From: Vibrio fluvialis
GTDB taxonomy: Bacteria > Pseudomonadota > Gammaproteobacteria > Enterobacterales > Vibrionaceae
Assembly (NCBI RefSeq): GCF_900460245.1
Contig: NZ_UHIP01000001.1
Coordinates: 2,604,001 to 2,668,000, forward strand
DNA length: 64,000 nt
Direction: 5' to 3'
Positions 9,208-20,248 of the stretch are shown here, in pieces. The position numbers and the translations under genes are program-made. The stretch's first letter is position 1; every line of letters starts with the position of its first letter. The notes under the pieces are model-generated. The model was not told the origin of the DNA. It ran no database searches and was given only the letters and a program-made list of their open reading frames with translations.

Positions 9208-10335
9208 ATGAGAAAGTTAGTCTATTGCTTTGCCACCATACTGCTAGTGGGTTGCAGTCGTGAATTCGTCGAAAGTATTTATGACGTCAACTATGAGCCG
9301 ACCAACCGTTTTGCGAAAAATTTGGCTCAGTTGCCTGGTCAGTTCGAAAAAGACACCGCCGCACTTGATGCACTGATCAACAGTTTCTCTGGCAACATCG
9401 AAAAACGTTGGGGAAGCCGCGAAGTAAAAATTGCTGGCAAAAGCAATTACGTCAAATACATCGATAACTACCTCAGCCGCGCGGAAGTCAACTTCAGCGA
9501 CGGTAAAATCATCATTGAAACCGTCTCGCCGACCGATCCTAAAGGCCATTTGAAAGAGGCGATCATCACTACCCTGCTAACGCCCGACGATCCGGCGCAC
9601 GTTGATCTGTTCTCGTCCAAAAACATCGAACTCAAAGGCCAGCCGTTCCTTTATCGTCAGGTGGTGGATCAGGAAAATCAGCCTATTCAGTGGAGCTGGC
9701 GTGCCAACCGCTTTGCCGATTATCTGATCGCCAATCAGCTCAAAGTGAAGCAGGTCGATTTCAAAAAAGCCTACTACGTCGAAATTCCGATGGTGGCAGA
9801 TCAGATTCAGATTCGCAGCTATCAGTACGCCGATATCGTGCAGCGTGCTTCGCGTAAATACGGCATTCCGGAGGATTTGATCTATGCGATCATCAAAACT
9901 GAAAGCAGCTTTAACCCATATGCGGTAAGCTGGGCCAACGCGTATGGTCTGATGCAGGTTGTGCCGAAAACTGCCGGGCGCGATGTCTTTAAGCTGGTCA
10001 AAAACCGTTCCGGAGAGCCGACACCGGAATATCTGTTTAACCCGGAAAACAACATTGATACCGGCACCGCGTATTTCTACATTCTGAAAAATCGCTATCT
10101 GCGCGATGTACAAAACCCCACTTCGCTCGAATACAGCATGATTTCGGCCTACAACGGCGGGACGGGCGGCGTGTTAAATACGTTCAGTCGTGACCGTCAG
10201 CGAGCAATGAGAGACTTAAATGCGCTGCAACCGAACCAAGTTTATTGGGCATTAACCAAAAAACATCCGAATGCCGAATCACGCCGTTATCTGGAAAAAG
10301 TGACCCAATTTAAGAAAGAATTTAACGCAGGTTGA
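9208..10335 (+). CDS. mltC: Membrane-bound lytic murein transglycosylase C
   Basis: A 375-residue outer-membrane lipoprotein that cleaves peptidoglycan glycan strands to 1,6-anhydromuropeptides. The signal peptide ends in the lipobox LLVGC (Cys at about residue 16). An N-terminal DUF3393 domain follows, then a C-terminal SLT domain with the catalytic glutamate in IIKTESSFNPYAVS, and GLMQVVPKTAG and AYNGG motifs. The frame is open 90 bases further upstream, but MRKLVYCFA with GGGGAG just before it gives the correct signal peptide. Confidence 0.95.
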   Translation: MRKLVYCFATILLVGCSREFVESIYDVNYEPTNRFAKNLAQLPGQFEKDTAALDALINSFSGNIEKRWGSREVKIAGKSNYVKYIDNYLSRAEVNFSDGKIIIETVSPTDPKGHLKEAIITTLLTPDDPAHVDLFSSKNIELKGQPFLYRQVVDQENQPIQWSWRANRFADYLIANQLKVKQVDFKKAYYVEIPMVADQIQIRSYQYADIVQRASRKYGIPEDLIYAIIKTESSFNPYAVSWANAYGLMQVVPKTAGRDVFKLVKNRSGEPTPEYLFNPENNIDTGTAYFYILKNRYLRDVQNPTSLEYSMISAYNGGTGGVLNTFSRDRQRAMRDLNALQPNQVYWALTKKHPNAESRRYLEKVTQFKKEFNAG

Positions 10336-10404
10336 GAAAAAACAATCAGTTTGCTTAAAATAGCGCCAAACAAACCGTTTTTTGAATTTTTTTAGAAAAA
10401 CTGG

Positions 10405-10433
10405 TTGACGGCAGAAGGGAAAATTCGTTTAAT
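10405..10433 (+). promoter_or_regulatory. Promoter of tRNA array 1
   Basis: TTGACG, a 17-base spacer and TTTAAT are followed by a short GC-containing discriminator (AGCGCTCC) just before the first tRNA. The same layout, with TTGACG-17-TTTAAT, occurs before the second array. A GC-rich discriminator is typical of stable-RNA promoters under stringent control (inference). Confidence 0.8.
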
Positions 10434-10444
10434 AGCGCTCCGTT

Positions 10445-10520
10445 GCCCGGATAGCTCAGTCGGTAGAGCAGGGGATTGAAAATCCCCGTGTCGGTGGTTC
10501 GATTCCGCCTCCGGGCACCA
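10445..10520 (+). tRNA. tRNA-Phe (GAA)
   Basis: A 76-base cloverleaf with encoded CCA. The anticodon is GAA in the loop of GGGGATTGAAAATCCCC. The acceptor stem is GCCCGGA/TCCGGGC, different from the other two tRNA-Phe genes here at the fourth and fifth pairs. Confidence 0.98.
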
Positions 10521-10575
10521 CAATTTGATAATTGTTGGTGCATAGCACGAACAGTTTTAGCAAAGAATATAGTGT

Positions 10576-10651
<76 letters not shown>

Positions 10652-10658
10652 TTCTTTT

Positions 10659-10734
10659 GCTTCGATAGCTCAGTCGGTAGAGCAGGGGATTGAAAATCCC
10701 CGTGTCGGTGGTTCGATTCCGCCTCGAGGCACCA
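10659..10734 (+). tRNA. tRNA-Phe (GAA), wobble acceptor stem
   Basis: A 76-base tRNA with encoded CCA and anticodon GAA. The acceptor stem is GCTTCGA/TCGAGGC, so the third pair is U-G; the copy in array 2 has C-G there. The body is otherwise the same as the other tRNA-Phe genes. Confidence 0.96.
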
Positions 10735-10770
10735 TTATTTGGTGCAGTTGTTTTACAACGCACAAATAAT

Positions 10771-10846
10771 TCCCCCTTAGTTCAGTCGGTAGAACGGCGG
10801 ACTGTTAATCCGTATGTCGCAAGTTCAAGTCTTGCAGGGGGAGCCA
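10771..10846 (+). tRNA. tRNA-Asn (GTT)
   Basis: A 76-base cloverleaf with encoded CCA and anticodon GTT in GGACTGTTAATCC. It is identical to both tRNA-Asn genes of the second array and is the last gene of array 1. Confidence 0.98.
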
Positions 10847-10853
10847 CTTTTAG

Positions 10854-10886
10854 AAAGCTCAGTCGAAAGACTGGGCTTTTCTTTTA
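10854..10886 (+). terminator. Terminator of tRNA array 1
   Basis: The stem GCTCAGTC / GACTGGGC, with one U-G pair, closes a GAAA tetraloop and is followed by a T-rich tail (TTTTCTTTT). It is nearly identical to the terminator after array 2. Confidence 0.9.
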
Positions 10887-11192
10887 TCTGCGCGTTGCAA
10901 AGGTGTCCTTAAGTCCATCGCCGTGCTCCTCGCAAAATCACTGCCCTCCTCTCTTATTCAAAAACACATTCCTCCCCCACCCCCTAGCCAGCCATTCTTT
11001 CTCATTCCGCTGCATCAATGACTCACAAGATTTGTAATCCGAACACTTTTTTCGCAACAAAAATTTAATCGACATCATAGTTTCACCATTTGCTCATATC
11101 CAGCGCTACCAGCAATCAATAAGATGCATTTTGTCATTTAAATGTCATCTAACTTCGCGTCACTTCATTTAGCCGACGCCAAAAGGTTGCTC
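10887..11192 (+). other. Gene-free region before the chemotaxis gene
   Basis: About 300 bases with no supportable gene. It contains a C-rich tract (around 10970-10985) and AT-rich sequence before the chemoreceptor start. I looked for a sigma-28 type promoter (TAAA-15-GCCGATAA) and found no convincing match; TTTAGCCGAC near the start has no partner element. Confidence 0.5.
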
Positions 11193-12818
11193 ATGAAACT
11201 AAAAAAACAAGCTTATTTATTATCAGGAATTATCCTGACAGCCCTTCTGGCGCTTAGCATTAGCGGCCTTTCGACACTGCGCGTAGCCAGCAACATGGAC
11301 AACAAAGCCCGTGTTACCGAACATTTTAAGAGCGCATACAGTATTCTGACTGAAGTGGAGAAGATGGCTCAGGAAGGAAAACTGAGCGACAGTGATGCTA
11401 AACAGCTCGCCACCCGCCTGATGCGTAATAACATCTACAAAGACAATGAGTATGTGTATGTGGCGGATGAAAAGATGAATTTCGTCGCGACGCCCCTCGA
11501 TCCCCAACTGCACGGCACCAGCTTCAACGATTTCAAAGATGGTCAGGGCAACAGTGTCGGTCAGCTGATCCAGAATGTGCTGCGCAACAAGCGTGATCAA
11601 ATCGTTGAATACACCTGGACTCAAAAACAAGCCGATGGTTCGATCGAAGAGAAACTGTCTATCGCTCAAAAGACTCCTTACTGGGGCTGGGTTGTCGGCA
11701 CGGGTATCGGTTTTAACGAAGCCAACGCGCGCTTCTGGTCTACCGCTCAGTGGCAGTTGCTGCTCTGCCTGGGCATTGCAGCAGGCATTTTGTCGACGTT
11801 GATCGTGGCGATTCGCCGTATGCTGACCCTGCTTGGCGGCGAGCCCAATGATGTCCGCGACGCGGTTCAGGCTGTCGCCCGAGGTGAAATCCAGACACAC
11901 TTTACCCATTCCGCTCCGAAAGAGAGTATTTATGGCGCGGTGCAGATGATGAGCCTGTCATTGGCACAACTGGTACAGAATCTCGATCAATCGATGCAGG
12001 CACTACGTCATGAATTGTCTGCGGTGGAATCTCGATCCCGTTCGCTGAGCACCCTGACTGAAAATCAGCAGCAATCGACGGCAATGATTGCCACTGCGAT
12101 GACAGAAATGGCGTCATCCGCAACTGAAGTGGCGAACTCGGCGCGTGATACGGCGCGAAATACTGACGAAGCGGATAAGCAGAGCCAGCATACGCAGCAA
12201 TTAATTACCAACACGGCCACCAATATTCAAGGGCTGGCCAATGAACTCGATACCGCCAGCCAAGCGGTGGCAGCGCTTGATAACGATGTGAATAACATCG
12301 TCAAAGTTCTGGATGTGATTGGCGACATCGCCGAACAAACAAATCTGCTGGCGCTGAATGCCGCCATTGAAGCAGCGCGAGCTGGCGAACAAGGCCGTGG
12401 TTTTGCGGTGGTTGCCGACGAAGTACGTAATCTGGCGGGTCGCACGCAAACCAGTACCAAAGAAATTCAGCAGATGATCCAAAACCTTCAGGCGGGTTCA
12501 CGTAACGCGATCACCACCATGAGTGTCTGCGCGCAAACCAGTCAGAGTACGGTAGCGGAATCACAAAGTGCCTCTGAAGCGCTGTCGGTGATTGTGTCAG
12601 CTCTGGAAAGTATTTCTGCCATGAGTCATCAAATTGCCACGGCAGCGGCGGAGCAGACTCAAGTTAGCGATGATATCTCGCTACGTATCAACATGATCGA
12701 AGAGAGCGGCGCGCAGTTAAGCACGGTGGTGTCTGACAGCCATAACAGCACTCGCACCCTGAGCGATCTGAGTCATGATCTCGAGAAATGGGTGACGAAG
12801 TTCTCAGTGAAGTCCTAA
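11193..12818 (+). CDS. Methyl-accepting chemotaxis protein with Cache domain
   Basis: A 541-residue chemoreceptor. A transmembrane helix (about residues 5-27) is followed by a periplasmic single-Cache type sensor ([28 protein letters not shown]), then a second membrane helix near 190-208. The cytoplasmic signalling hairpin contains the highly conserved [20 protein letters not shown] and [13 protein letters not shown] (about 380-412), which bind CheA/CheW. No C-terminal NWETF-type pentapeptide is seen. The ligand is unknown; family members often sense small carboxylates. I start at the ATG with AAAAGG upstream rather than one 51 bases earlier. It lies alone between two tRNA arrays. Confidence 0.9.
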   Translation: MKLKKQAYLLSGIILTALLALSISGLSTLRVASNMDNKARVTEHFKSAYSILTEVEKMAQEGKLSDSDAKQLATRLMRNNIYKDNEYVYVADEKMNFVATPLDPQLHGTSFNDFKDGQGNSVGQLIQNVLRNKRDQIVEYTWTQKQADGSIEEKLSIAQKTPYWGWVVGTGIGFNEANARFWSTAQWQLLLCLGIAAGILSTLIVAIRRMLTLLGGEPNDVRDAVQAVARGEIQTHFTHSAPKESIYGAVQMMSLSLAQLVQNLDQSMQALRHELSAVESRSRSLSTLTENQQQSTAMIATAMTEMASSATEVANSARDTARNTDEADKQSQHTQQLITNTATNIQGLANELDTASQAVAALDNDVNNIVKVLDVIGDIAEQTNLLALNAAIEAARAGEQGRGFAVVADEVRNLAGRTQTSTKEIQQMIQNLQAGSRNAITTMSVCAQTSQSTVAESQSASEALSVIVSALESISAMSHQIATAAAEQTQVSDDISLRINMIEESGAQLSTVVSDSHNSTRTLSDLSHDLEKWVTKFSVKS

Positions 12819-12835
12819 CCCTACCCTGCCACTTC

Positions 12836-12867
12836 GCATAAAGCCCGTTTTTTCACGTGCTTTATGC
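12836..12867 (+). terminator. Hairpin after the chemotaxis gene
   Basis: GCATAAAGC and GCTTTATGC arms (9 bp, perfect) lie 18 bases after the stop codon, with a T-rich loop. The downstream T-run is weak (GGTGTTATTT), so it is only a probable terminator. Confidence 0.45.
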
Positions 12868-13013
12868 GGTGTTATTTGGGGCGTGACTTACTATCAACGC
12901 GGGTTTCAAACCTTTTTGTCGCCTGTTTACACGATATTTTCTAACAAAAATGGATAAAAACAGGCCACTAAGTATAGAAAAGCAACAAACGATATTTTTT
13001 TTGCATTTTGCTG

Positions 13014-13042
13014 TTGACGCCCACAACGAAAACTCGTTTAAT
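13014..13042 (+). promoter_or_regulatory. Promoter of tRNA array 2
   Basis: TTGACG, a 17-base spacer and TTTAAT are followed by a C-rich discriminator (ACACCCCG) before the first tRNA. It resembles the array 1 promoter in boxes, spacing and position. Confidence 0.8.
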
Positions 13043-13052
13043 ACACCCCGTT

Positions 13053-13128
13053 GCCTCGATAGCTCAGTCGGTAGAGCAGGGGATTGAAAATCCCCGTGTC
13101 GGTGGTTCGATTCCGCCTCGAGGCACCA
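13053..13128 (+). tRNA. tRNA-Phe (GAA)
   Basis: A 76-base cloverleaf with encoded CCA and anticodon GAA. The acceptor stem is GCCTCGA/TCGAGGC, fully Watson-Crick; this is the unmutated form of the stem in the second tRNA-Phe of array 1. Confidence 0.98.
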
Positions 13129-13176
13129 TATTTTAGATGTTGGTGTAACGCACGAGCATGCAACAAGATTAAGTGT

Positions 13177-13252
<76 letters not shown>

Positions 13253-13269
13253 TTTATCTAAAAAACAAT

Positions 13270-13345
13270 TCCCCCTTAGTTCAGTCGGTAGAACGGCGGA
13301 CTGTTAATCCGTATGTCGCAAGTTCAAGTCTTGCAGGGGGAGCCA
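13270..13345 (+). tRNA. tRNA-Asn (GTT)
   Basis: A 76-base cloverleaf with encoded CCA and anticodon GTT. It is the first of two identical Asn genes in this array. Confidence 0.98.
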
Positions 13346-13382
13346 ATTTTATCAGTGAGCTTATGATTAAGCTTGTTGAAAG

Positions 13383-13458
<76 letters not shown>

Positions 13459-13472
13459 TTACAAAAAATTAT

Positions 13473-13548
13473 TCCCCCTTAGTTCAGTCGGTAGAACGGC
13501 GGACTGTTAATCCGTATGTCGCAAGTTCAAGTCTTGCAGGGGGAGCCA
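13473..13548 (+). tRNA. tRNA-Asn (GTT)
   Basis: A 76-base cloverleaf with encoded CCA and anticodon GTT. It is the last gene of array 2 and is directly followed by the array terminator. Confidence 0.98.
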
Positions 13549-13554
13549 CATTAG

Positions 13555-13586
13555 AAAGCTCAGTCGAAAGACTGAGCTTTTCTTTT
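13555..13586 (+). terminator. Terminator of tRNA array 2
   Basis: The stem AAAGCTCAGTC / GACTGAGCTTT closes a GAAA tetraloop and is followed by TTCTTTT. It differs from the array 1 terminator by a single stem base. Confidence 0.9.
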
Positions 13587-13655
13587 ATCTGTCGGTCCTA
13601 AATCCGCACCCTGTTACACACGATTGAATCCACGCCACTCTATTTAAACAGCCAG

Positions 13656-13680
13656 AAAAAAGGCGAGCCTGAGCCCGCCT
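13656..13680 (-). terminator. Terminator of djlA
   Basis: On the minus strand AGGCGGGC and GCTCGCCT arms (with a short central CAGG-type loop) are followed by a T-run, 17 bases after the djlA stop. It faces the terminator of the convergent tRNA array. Confidence 0.8.
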
Positions 13681-13697
13681 TATCACCGCATAGAAAC

Positions 13698-14558
13698 TTA
13701 CTTGATGCCCTTTTCCTTTTTGATCAGGTCATAAGCATGTTGAATCTCTTGTGATTTCTCTTTAGCGACATTCATCATTTCTGGAGGTAGGCCTTTGGCC
13801 ATCAATTTATCCGGATGGTGTTCGTTCATCAGTTTACGGTACGCACGCTTAATCTCTTTGGCGTCGGCGTCTTCACCCACACCTAGCACGGAATAAGCAT
13901 CTGCGAGACGATCTTTGCTCGAAGCCTGTTGCCACTGACCACCGCCAGCATAGCCTTGTTGTCCCTGTTGACCACCAAATCCGCCACCTTGTTGAAAACG
14001 AAACGCGGCTTCCTGCATGCGCAGGCGGCGCTCCAGCTGGTCAGCAGAGAACCCCAGACCACGTGCGATTTTGTGCAGTACATTGCGCTCACTAGGATGA
14101 ATATCGCCATCGGCAAACGCTGCGGAGATTTGCAGCTCCAGAAAGAACTGCAACAGGTCAAAGCGACCGCCAGTTGAAATGCGGACTTTCTCCAACACTT
14201 GTTCCAACGGAAAATCAGCCTCTTTACCTTGGCGAAAGGCATCTTGTGCAGCAAGACGCTGATCACCATGCAGATTCATGCGATCCATCATTACGCTGGC
14301 AAGCTGAATTTCTTCTTTAGTGACCTGCCCTTTCGCTTTCGCGACATGGCCCATGACCGCAAAGGCTGCTTTGAAGAATTCTTCCTGACGCTCAGCCTGG
14401 CTAGGACCATTGCCAAACCCGCCAGTGCTGAATCCAGCCTGGTTAAAACGACGAGCTTTATCGAACTGATGCCCAAGAAACAGGCCAAAGATTGCGCCAA
14501 ACGGGCCCCCAAACAGGAAGCCGAAGAAAGCGCCAAGAATTTTGCCAAAAATATGCAT
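13698..14558 (-). CDS. djlA: Co-chaperone DjlA
   Basis: A 286-residue inner-membrane DnaK co-chaperone. A single glycine-rich membrane helix near the N-terminus (GAFFGFLFGGPFGAIFGLFL) is followed by a TerB-like helical domain (about residues 55-165) and a Gly/Gln-rich linker. The C-terminal J domain has the HPD motif (NEHHPDKL). The type III DnaJ arrangement, with the J domain at the C-terminus, is specific to DjlA. It diverges from lptD over about 150 bases, as in other vibrios. Confidence 0.96.
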   Translation of the reverse strand: MHIFGKILGAFFGFLFGGPFGAIFGLFLGHQFDKARRFNQAGFSTGGFGNGPSQAERQEEFFKAAFAVMGHVAKAKGQVTKEEIQLASVMMDRMNLHGDQRLAAQDAFRQGKEADFPLEQVLEKVRISTGGRFDLLQFFLELQISAAFADGDIHPSERNVLHKIARGLGFSADQLERRLRMQEAAFRFQQGGGFGGQQGQQGYAGGGQWQQASSKDRLADAYSVLGVGEDADAKEIKRAYRKLMNEHHPDKLMAKGLPPEMMNVAKEKSQEIQHAYDLIKKEKGIK

Positions 14559-14707
14559 TATGTGCTCTCAATCTATGAATTTTTTAGGTGTGCGGTGGTC
14601 TGATAGTGCCGGGAGAGGTAAATTCCTTTATGATAGGGAACGCTTTTTATTTGATAAAAATCTCCCAATATCGGACTCAAACAATTTCAACAGGATAGTA
14701 CAATTCG

Positions 14708-17062
14708 ATGTCACGTTTCTCCCGCACGTTTTTAGCCGCTTCGATTAGCGCCGCGCTCTTCGCGCCTCAGACTCAAGCAGACGCTACGGTGGATGACAGT
14801 GTGCAGGAACTGCCCACTATCGATCAATGTTTAGTGAATCAGCCCGACCCAACGAACCCGAATGAACAGCCTATCAATGTCGAAGCGGATAAGCTAGAAG
14901 CAATTAATGGCGACCGCGCGACCTATTCCGGCAACGTGGTAGTGGTTCAGGGGAAAAAACATATTCGGGCAGACAACGTCACTTTGCACCAGAAAGATAA
15001 CGTGGTCGTCGCAGAAGGTAACGTAAACTTCAGTGACGGTCAGGTTAAAACCACTTCCGATAAAGCCACCAATAACCTCACTACCGACCAGATGACACTG
15101 GAGAACACCAAGTATAAATTCTTGTGTGAGCCTGGACGTGGTGAAGCAGCCTACGTTTCTAAAACGGGCAAGGCAATGTACGAAATCGAAGATGGTTCGA
15201 TTACCTCTTGTCCTGAAGGTGACAGCTCCTGGCGCCTTAAAGCATCCAGCATTGACATTAACCAGGACGAAGAACAGGCCACATTCTACAACCCGCGACT
15301 TGAAATCTTAGACGTTCCTATTTTTTATGTTCCGTACTTAACGGTACCCATAGGTAACACTCGCAAAACAGGCTTTCTTTACCCAACTCTCTCTTACGGC
15401 TCACGTGATGGTTTTGAAGTTGAAGTGCCATTCTACTGGAACTTGGCACCGAATTACGATCTGGAAACCACGCTACACTACATGGACAAACGTGGTACTC
15501 AACTGAACTCCGTATTCCGTTATCTGAATGACTTTGGTTCAGGTCGTATTGAGTCTGAATATCTGCCTGATGACGCATTGAACCCTGAAGAAGGTAAGCG
15601 TTGGGGGGTTCAGTACGAACACAGTGGTATCTACCAACAGGCGTGGAAGCTGGATGTTGATTATTCGAAAGTCAGTGACATTAACTATTTCTCGGACCTG
15701 AGTTCCTCCATTGGTAATCGCGAAGACGGTCAACTGATTCAGGAAGGTGAAGTGTCATACCGCAGCGCCAACTGGGACACGTCCATTCTGGTACGTCAGT
15801 TCCAGTTGCTGGTATCTGATTCCACCAGCACCAGTCAGCCGTATCGTTTGATGCCACAACTGTCATTCAACTACTACGCGCCGGAAGTGATGCGCTATCT
15901 GGATCTCGATTTGAAATCCCAACTGTCACGCTTTGAAACTGACTCCTCAGGCAAACCATCAGCGACACGTTTGCATGTTGAGCCGGGTATGAAAATTCCG
16001 CTGGCGACCACGTGGGGCACGTGGACAACCGAAGCACGCGTACTCGGCACCTACTACCAACAGGATCTCAACGGCGTTGACCTGACCGACGAGGACTATC
16101 AGGACCTCGAAGAGAGTGTCACCCGTGTCATTCCTGAGTTCCGCTCTCACGCTGGTATTGTTTTGGAGCGTGATACAGTTCTGTTTGATAACTACACACA
16201 GACACTGGAGCCACAGATTCAATATCTGTACGTGCCAAAAGAAGATCAGAGCAATATCGCCCGCTATGACACCACCTTGCTGCAAACCGATTACTACGGC
16301 TTGTTCCGCAGCCGTAAGTACAGCAGTGTGGACTATATTGCTCCGGCAAACCAAATCAGCTACGGCGCATCCACTCGCTTTTTCGACGATCAGTATAAAG
16401 AGCGCCTGAATATCGCCTTTGGTCAGATTTTCTATATCGATAAGAACTTCAAAGCGACCAGTTCCAGCTCTGATGATGACAGCCAGTCCAGCTATTCAGC
16501 CTGGGCGGTAGAAATGGATTTCAACTACGATGACTTCCTCTTCTATCACGGTGGTATTCAGTATGATATCGATACCAGCGCCGTCCAACTGGCCAACAGC
16601 ACGCTCGAATACCGGTTTGATGGCGGCTTTGTACAAGCGAACTACCGCTACGTTCCAAAAGAGTACATCGAGGACACGGTTAACTTTGATGTTTCTAATC
16701 TGACGGAAGATGGTATTTCTCAGGCAGGCCTGCTGACCAGTTACCAGTTGTCGGCCAAATGGCAGTTTAGCGGTCAGTACTTCTATGATTTAACCACCGA
16801 TCAGGCGATTGAATGGTTGGCGGGGCTTCGTTATACCTCTGACTGTTGGTATATGGGCTTTAGTTACAGTAATCAGTTGAAAAACTGGGATAAAACTCTT
16901 AGCGGCGGCTACAGTAGCTTTGAAGATCCGATTTACGAAAATAACTTCAGTGTTAACTTTGGCATCATCGGCTTCGGCACCAGCGTAGGTGCGGGTTCTG
17001 ATCTGCTGAGCAGTTCAAGTAACTCTCTGGGTTACGGCCGACCATTCTTCCTGAATAACTGA
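14708..17062 (+). CDS. lptD: LPS-assembly protein LptD
   Basis: A 784-residue outer-membrane protein that, with LptE, inserts lipopolysaccharide into the outer leaflet. A signal peptide ([19 protein letters not shown], cleavage near TQA) is followed by the periplasmic OstA/LptA-like beta-jellyroll ([20 protein letters not shown], about residues 55-150). The large C-terminal beta-barrel has typical aromatic alternating strands. Cysteines occur near the jellyroll (DQCLV, FLCEPG) and late in the barrel (SDCWYMGF), in keeping with the family's disulfides. It is the first gene of the lptD-surA-pdxA-rsmA-apaG-apaH series. Confidence 0.95.
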   Translation: MSRFSRTFLAASISAALFAPQTQADATVDDSVQELPTIDQCLVNQPDPTNPNEQPINVEADKLEAINGDRATYSGNVVVVQGKKHIRADNVTLHQKDNVVVAEGNVNFSDGQVKTTSDKATNNLTTDQMTLENTKYKFLCEPGRGEAAYVSKTGKAMYEIEDGSITSCPEGDSSWRLKASSIDINQDEEQATFYNPRLEILDVPIFYVPYLTVPIGNTRKTGFLYPTLSYGSRDGFEVEVPFYWNLAPNYDLETTLHYMDKRGTQLNSVFRYLNDFGSGRIESEYLPDDALNPEEGKRWGVQYEHSGIYQQAWKLDVDYSKVSDINYFSDLSSSIGNREDGQLIQEGEVSYRSANWDTSILVRQFQLLVSDSTSTSQPYRLMPQLSFNYYAPEVMRYLDLDLKSQLSRFETDSSGKPSATRLHVEPGMKIPLATTWGTWTTEARVLGTYYQQDLNGVDLTDEDYQDLEESVTRVIPEFRSHAGIVLERDTVLFDNYTQTLEPQIQYLYVPKEDQSNIARYDTTLLQTDYYGLFRSRKYSSVDYIAPANQISYGASTRFFDDQYKERLNIAFGQIFYIDKNFKATSSSSDDDSQSSYSAWAVEMDFNYDDFLFYHGGIQYDIDTSAVQLANSTLEYRFDGGFVQANYRYVPKEYIEDTVNFDVSNLTEDGISQAGLLTSYQLSAKWQFSGQYFYDLTTDQAIEWLAGLRYTSDCWYMGFSYSNQLKNWDKTLSGGYSSFEDPIYENNFSVNFGIIGFGTSVGAGSDLLSSSSNSLGYGRPFFLNN

Positions 17063-17082
17063 GTTTCTTAATTACGACCATC

Positions 17083-17110
17083 CGGCCTGAAGAGTCAGGC
17101 CGTTGATTTT
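17083..17110 (+). terminator. Leaky hairpin between lptD and surA
   Basis: A perfect 8-bp stem CGGCCTGA-AGAG-TCAGGCCG is followed by TTGATTTT, a weak T-tail. It probably causes partial termination after lptD while allowing surA expression. Confidence 0.55.
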
Positions 17111-17123
17111 GATAGGACTTCTA

Positions 17124-18419
17124 ATGAAATTGTGGAAACACACTCTACTAACGCTAATCGGACTGCTGAGCATCGGTTCCCTGCACGCACAGCCGGTTGA
17201 AATGGATCGTGTCGCGGTCATCGTGAACAGCGGCGTTATTTTACAAAGTGATATTGATGCCGCGCTCCTGACCGTCAAAGCCAACGCCAAAAAGAATGGA
17301 CGTGAGCTCCCGGACGAGGGCGTGCTGCGCGGTCAGGTCGTTGAGAAACTGATTATTGATACGCTACAAGAGCAAGAAGCTGAGCGTATCGGTGTTCGTA
17401 TCGATGACGATCGCCTCAATCAGGCCATTAATGATATTGCACGTGACAATAAACAAACGCCGGAACAACTGCGAGCTTCAGTGGCTGAAGAGGGACTGAC
17501 ATACCCAGAATTCCGCGAACAAGTGCGTAAAGAGATGGCAACCAGCGAAGCCCGCAACGCTCTGGTTCGCCGCCGTATCAATATTCTGCCAGCAGAAGTC
17601 GATACACTGGCCGATCTCCTGGCCAAAGAGACCAACGCAACAGTGCAGTACAAAATCAGCCACATTCAACTTCGTTTTAACGACGGTCAGGATAAATCTG
17701 AAGTGGAAGCCCAAGCGAAAAAACTGGTGGATGAACTGAACAACGGCGCGGACTTCAGCAAAATGGCCATCACCTACTCAAAAGGACCAAAAGCGCTGGA
17801 AGGCGGTGACTGGGGCTGGATGCGTAAAGAAGAGATGCCAACCATTTTTGCTGATCAAATCAAAATGCAGAATAAAGGTACCATTATCGGTCCATTCCGC
17901 AGCGGTGTAGGTTTCCACATTTTGAAAATTGATGACGTGAAAGGTCTGGAAACCGTTGCAGTCACCGAAGTAAACGCCCGTCATATTCTGATCAAGCCAA
18001 CCATCATTCTCAGCGATGAAGGCGCGCAGAAGCAGCTCAACGAGTTTATTCGCCGCATTAAAGCGGGTGAAGCGACCTTTGGCGAACTGGCGCAGCAATA
18101 CAGTCAAGACCCTGGCTCAGCGGCCCAGAACGGCGAACTAGGTTATCAGACGCCGGATCTGTACGTGCCGGAATTTAAACATCAGGTTGAGACGCTGCCC
18201 GTTGGCCAGATCAGCCAGCCATTTAAAACCGTGCATGGTTGGCACATCGTTGAAGTGTTAGACCGCCGTGAAGTTGACCGCACCGACTCAGCGCTGAAAA
18301 ACAAGGCGTACCGAATTCTGTTCAATCGCAAGTTCAATGAAGAAGCCAGTGCCTGGTTGCAAGAACTGCGTGCAGGTGCATTCGTCGAAATCCTGAAGGA
18401 TGATGAAGATGGCAATTAA
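17124..18419 (+). CDS. surA: Periplasmic peptidyl-prolyl isomerase and chaperone SurA
   Basis: A 431-residue periplasmic chaperone for outer-membrane proteins, including LptD encoded just upstream. A signal peptide ([20 protein letters not shown], cleaved near LHAQ) is followed by the N-terminal SurA chaperone domain ([18 protein letters not shown]). Two parvulin domains follow, the first around [12 protein letters not shown]...GGDWGWM and the second around NARHILIKP...[10 protein letters not shown] use the ATG with AGGA 6 bases upstream, which gives the typical length, not an ATG 21 bases earlier. Its last codons overlap pdxA. Confidence 0.96.
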   Translation: MKLWKHTLLTLIGLLSIGSLHAQPVEMDRVAVIVNSGVILQSDIDAALLTVKANAKKNGRELPDEGVLRGQVVEKLIIDTLQEQEAERIGVRIDDDRLNQAINDIARDNKQTPEQLRASVAEEGLTYPEFREQVRKEMATSEARNALVRRRINILPAEVDTLADLLAKETNATVQYKISHIQLRFNDGQDKSEVEAQAKKLVDELNNGADFSKMAITYSKGPKALEGGDWGWMRKEEMPTIFADQIKMQNKGTIIGPFRSGVGFHILKIDDVKGLETVAVTEVNARHILIKPTIILSDEGAQKQLNEFIRRIKAGEATFGELAQQYSQDPGSAAQNGELGYQTPDLYVPEFKHQVETLPVGQISQPFKTVHGWHIVEVLDRREVDRTDSALKNKAYRILFNRKFNEEASAWLQELRAGAFVEILKDDEDGN

Positions 18420-19410
18420 ACGAATTGTGGTCACTGCCGGCGAGCCTGCCGGCATTGGCCCGGATTTGGTGCTGGCCCTGTCCACCGAAGACTGGACGCA
18501 CCAACTGGTGGTTTGTGCCGACAAACAAATGTTGGCACAGCGTGCAGAAACATTAGGTATTCAGGTTACGCTATTAGACTACGATGCCAGTGCCGAGCCC
18601 AAACCACAGCAGGCAGGCACTCTGGTCGTCGATCATGTTCCAGTGACCACCCAGGTTGTTGCCGGACAATTGGACGAAAGTAACGGCCATTATGTGTTAA
18701 AAACACTAGAAAGAGCCGCTGCGGGCTGTATGAATGATGAATTTGATGCTATTGTCACCGGTCCCGTTCACAAGGGAGTGATCAACCGGGCAGGCGTCGC
18801 ATTCAGTGGTCATACTGAGTTCTTTGCCGAGCAATCCAACACCCCGTTGGTGGTGATGATGCTGGCAACCGAAGGACTGCGTGTGGCACTGGTGACAACA
18901 CATATTCCATTGGCTTATGTGTCTAAAGCGGTCACCAGCGAACGCCTGGAAAAGATCATTCACATTCTCCACAAGGATTTGGTCGAGAAATTTGCGATTG
19001 AAACGCCTACCATTTATGTATGCGGCCTCAATCCACATGCCGGGGAAGACGGTGTTTTGGGTCACGAAGAAATCGACACCATCACCCCTACCCTGGAAAA
19101 ATTACGTCAGCAAGATGGCATGCAACTGATTGGCCCGTTACCGGCCGACACCATCTTCAATGACAAATATTTGCAGCAAGCCGATGCTGTTCTGGGCATG
19201 TACCACGATCAGGTTCTTCCCGTCCTGAAATATAAAGGCTTTGGCCGCTCCGTGAATATCACGTTGGGTCTGCCTTTTATTCGAACATCCGTCGACCACG
19301 GCACCGCGCTCGATTTAGCGGGTACTGGTCAGGCCGATGTGGGAAGTTTTAGAACAGCACTCGCTCAAGCTATTGAATTAGTTGATAAGAAATCATCCTC
19401 TTGTCGATGA
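18409..19410 (+). CDS. pdxA: 4-hydroxythreonine-4-phosphate dehydrogenase
   Basis: A 333-residue enzyme of pyridoxal phosphate synthesis; it oxidises 4-phosphohydroxy-L-threonine using NAD and a divalent metal. The N-terminus [16 protein letters not shown] and the three metal-binding histidine motifs ([30 protein letters not shown]) are intact. The start is the ATG with AAGGA 8 bases before it, giving [13 protein letters not shown] and an 11-base overlap with surA; two ATGs up to 9 bases earlier are possible. It is translationally coupled to surA, as in other gammaproteobacteria. Confidence 0.95.
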   Translation: MAIKRIVVTAGEPAGIGPDLVLALSTEDWTHQLVVCADKQMLAQRAETLGIQVTLLDYDASAEPKPQQAGTLVVDHVPVTTQVVAGQLDESNGHYVLKTLERAAAGCMNDEFDAIVTGPVHKGVINRAGVAFSGHTEFFAEQSNTPLVVMMLATEGLRVALVTTHIPLAYVSKAVTSERLEKIIHILHKDLVEKFAIETPTIYVCGLNPHAGEDGVLGHEEIDTITPTLEKLRQQDGMQLIGPLPADTIFNDKYLQQADAVLGMYHDQVLPVLKYKGFGRSVNITLGLPFIRTSVDHGTALDLAGTGQADVGSFRTALAQAIELVDKKSSSCR

Positions 19411-19430
19411 TCTAGAATGTCGAGAACACT

Positions 19431-20246
19431 ATGAGAAACGATGTCCACTTAGGACACAAAGCGCGTAAACGTTTTGGTCAGAACTTCCTGAACGATCCTT
19501 ACATCATTGATGGAATCGTATCAGCGATTAACCCTAAACCGGGTCAAAACCTGGTTGAGATCGGTCCTGGTCTGGGCGCGATCACCGAACCTGTTGGCCG
19601 CGAAGTCGATAAGTTTACCGTGATTGAGCTGGACCGAGATCTGGCTGAGCGTCTGCGTAATCACCCTGAACTGGCCGATAAACTGACCATTCATGAAGGC
19701 GATGCGATGCGTTTTGATTTCACCCAGCTGGTGAAGCCAAACAACAAACTACGCATCTTCGGCAACCTGCCATACAACATCTCTACACCGCTGATGTTCC
19801 ACCTGTTCGAATTTCATAAAGATATTCAGGACATGCATTTCATGCTGCAAAAAGAGGTGGTCAATCGTCTGGCAGCAGGCCCAGGCAGCAAAGCGTACGG
19901 ACGTCTGACCGTGATGGCGCAGTATTACTGTAAAGTGGTGCCTGTACTGGAAGTGCCACCAACAGCGTTCGTTCCGCCGCCAAAAGTAGATTCTGCCGTG
20001 GTACGTCTGGTGCCTTATGAAGTGTTGCCACACCCAACCACCAGCCTGAAATGGCTGGATCGTGTAGTGCGTGAAGGCTTTAACCAGCGTCGCAAAACGG
20101 TACGCAACTGCTACAAAGGCTTACTTGAGCTTGAGGTGTTGGAGGAGCTCGGTGTCAATGCTGGCATGCGCCCTGAAAACCTGACCCTGCAGCAGTTCGT
20201 GGCCATGGCCAACTGGCTTGACGCCAACCACGTGCAACAGGCATAA
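19431..20246 (+). CDS. rsmA: 16S rRNA (adenine1518-N6/adenine1519-N6)-dimethyltransferase
   Basis: A 271-residue KsgA/RsmA enzyme that dimethylates two adjacent adenines in the 3' hairpin of 16S rRNA during late small-subunit assembly. It begins [16 protein letters not shown], has the SAM motif [14 protein letters not shown] and the catalytic [25 protein letters not shown] and the C-terminal helical domain ([11 protein letters not shown]) follow. It lies 20 bases after pdxA and is followed by a strong hairpin. Confidence 0.97.
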   Translation: MRNDVHLGHKARKRFGQNFLNDPYIIDGIVSAINPKPGQNLVEIGPGLGAITEPVGREVDKFTVIELDRDLAERLRNHPELADKLTIHEGDAMRFDFTQLVKPNNKLRIFGNLPYNISTPLMFHLFEFHKDIQDMHFMLQKEVVNRLAAGPGSKAYGRLTVMAQYYCKVVPVLEVPPTAFVPPPKVDSAVVRLVPYEVLPHPTTSLKWLDRVVREGFNQRRKTVRNCYKGLLELEVLEELGVNAGMRPENLTLQQFVAMANWLDANHVQQA

Positions 20247-20248
20247 AT

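Noticed and set aside
11223..11909. A 228-codon open frame on the minus strand inside the chemoreceptor gene
   Set aside because: It is antisense to a well-supported chemoreceptor frame, has no recognisable domain or ribosome site, and reflects codon bias of the real gene.
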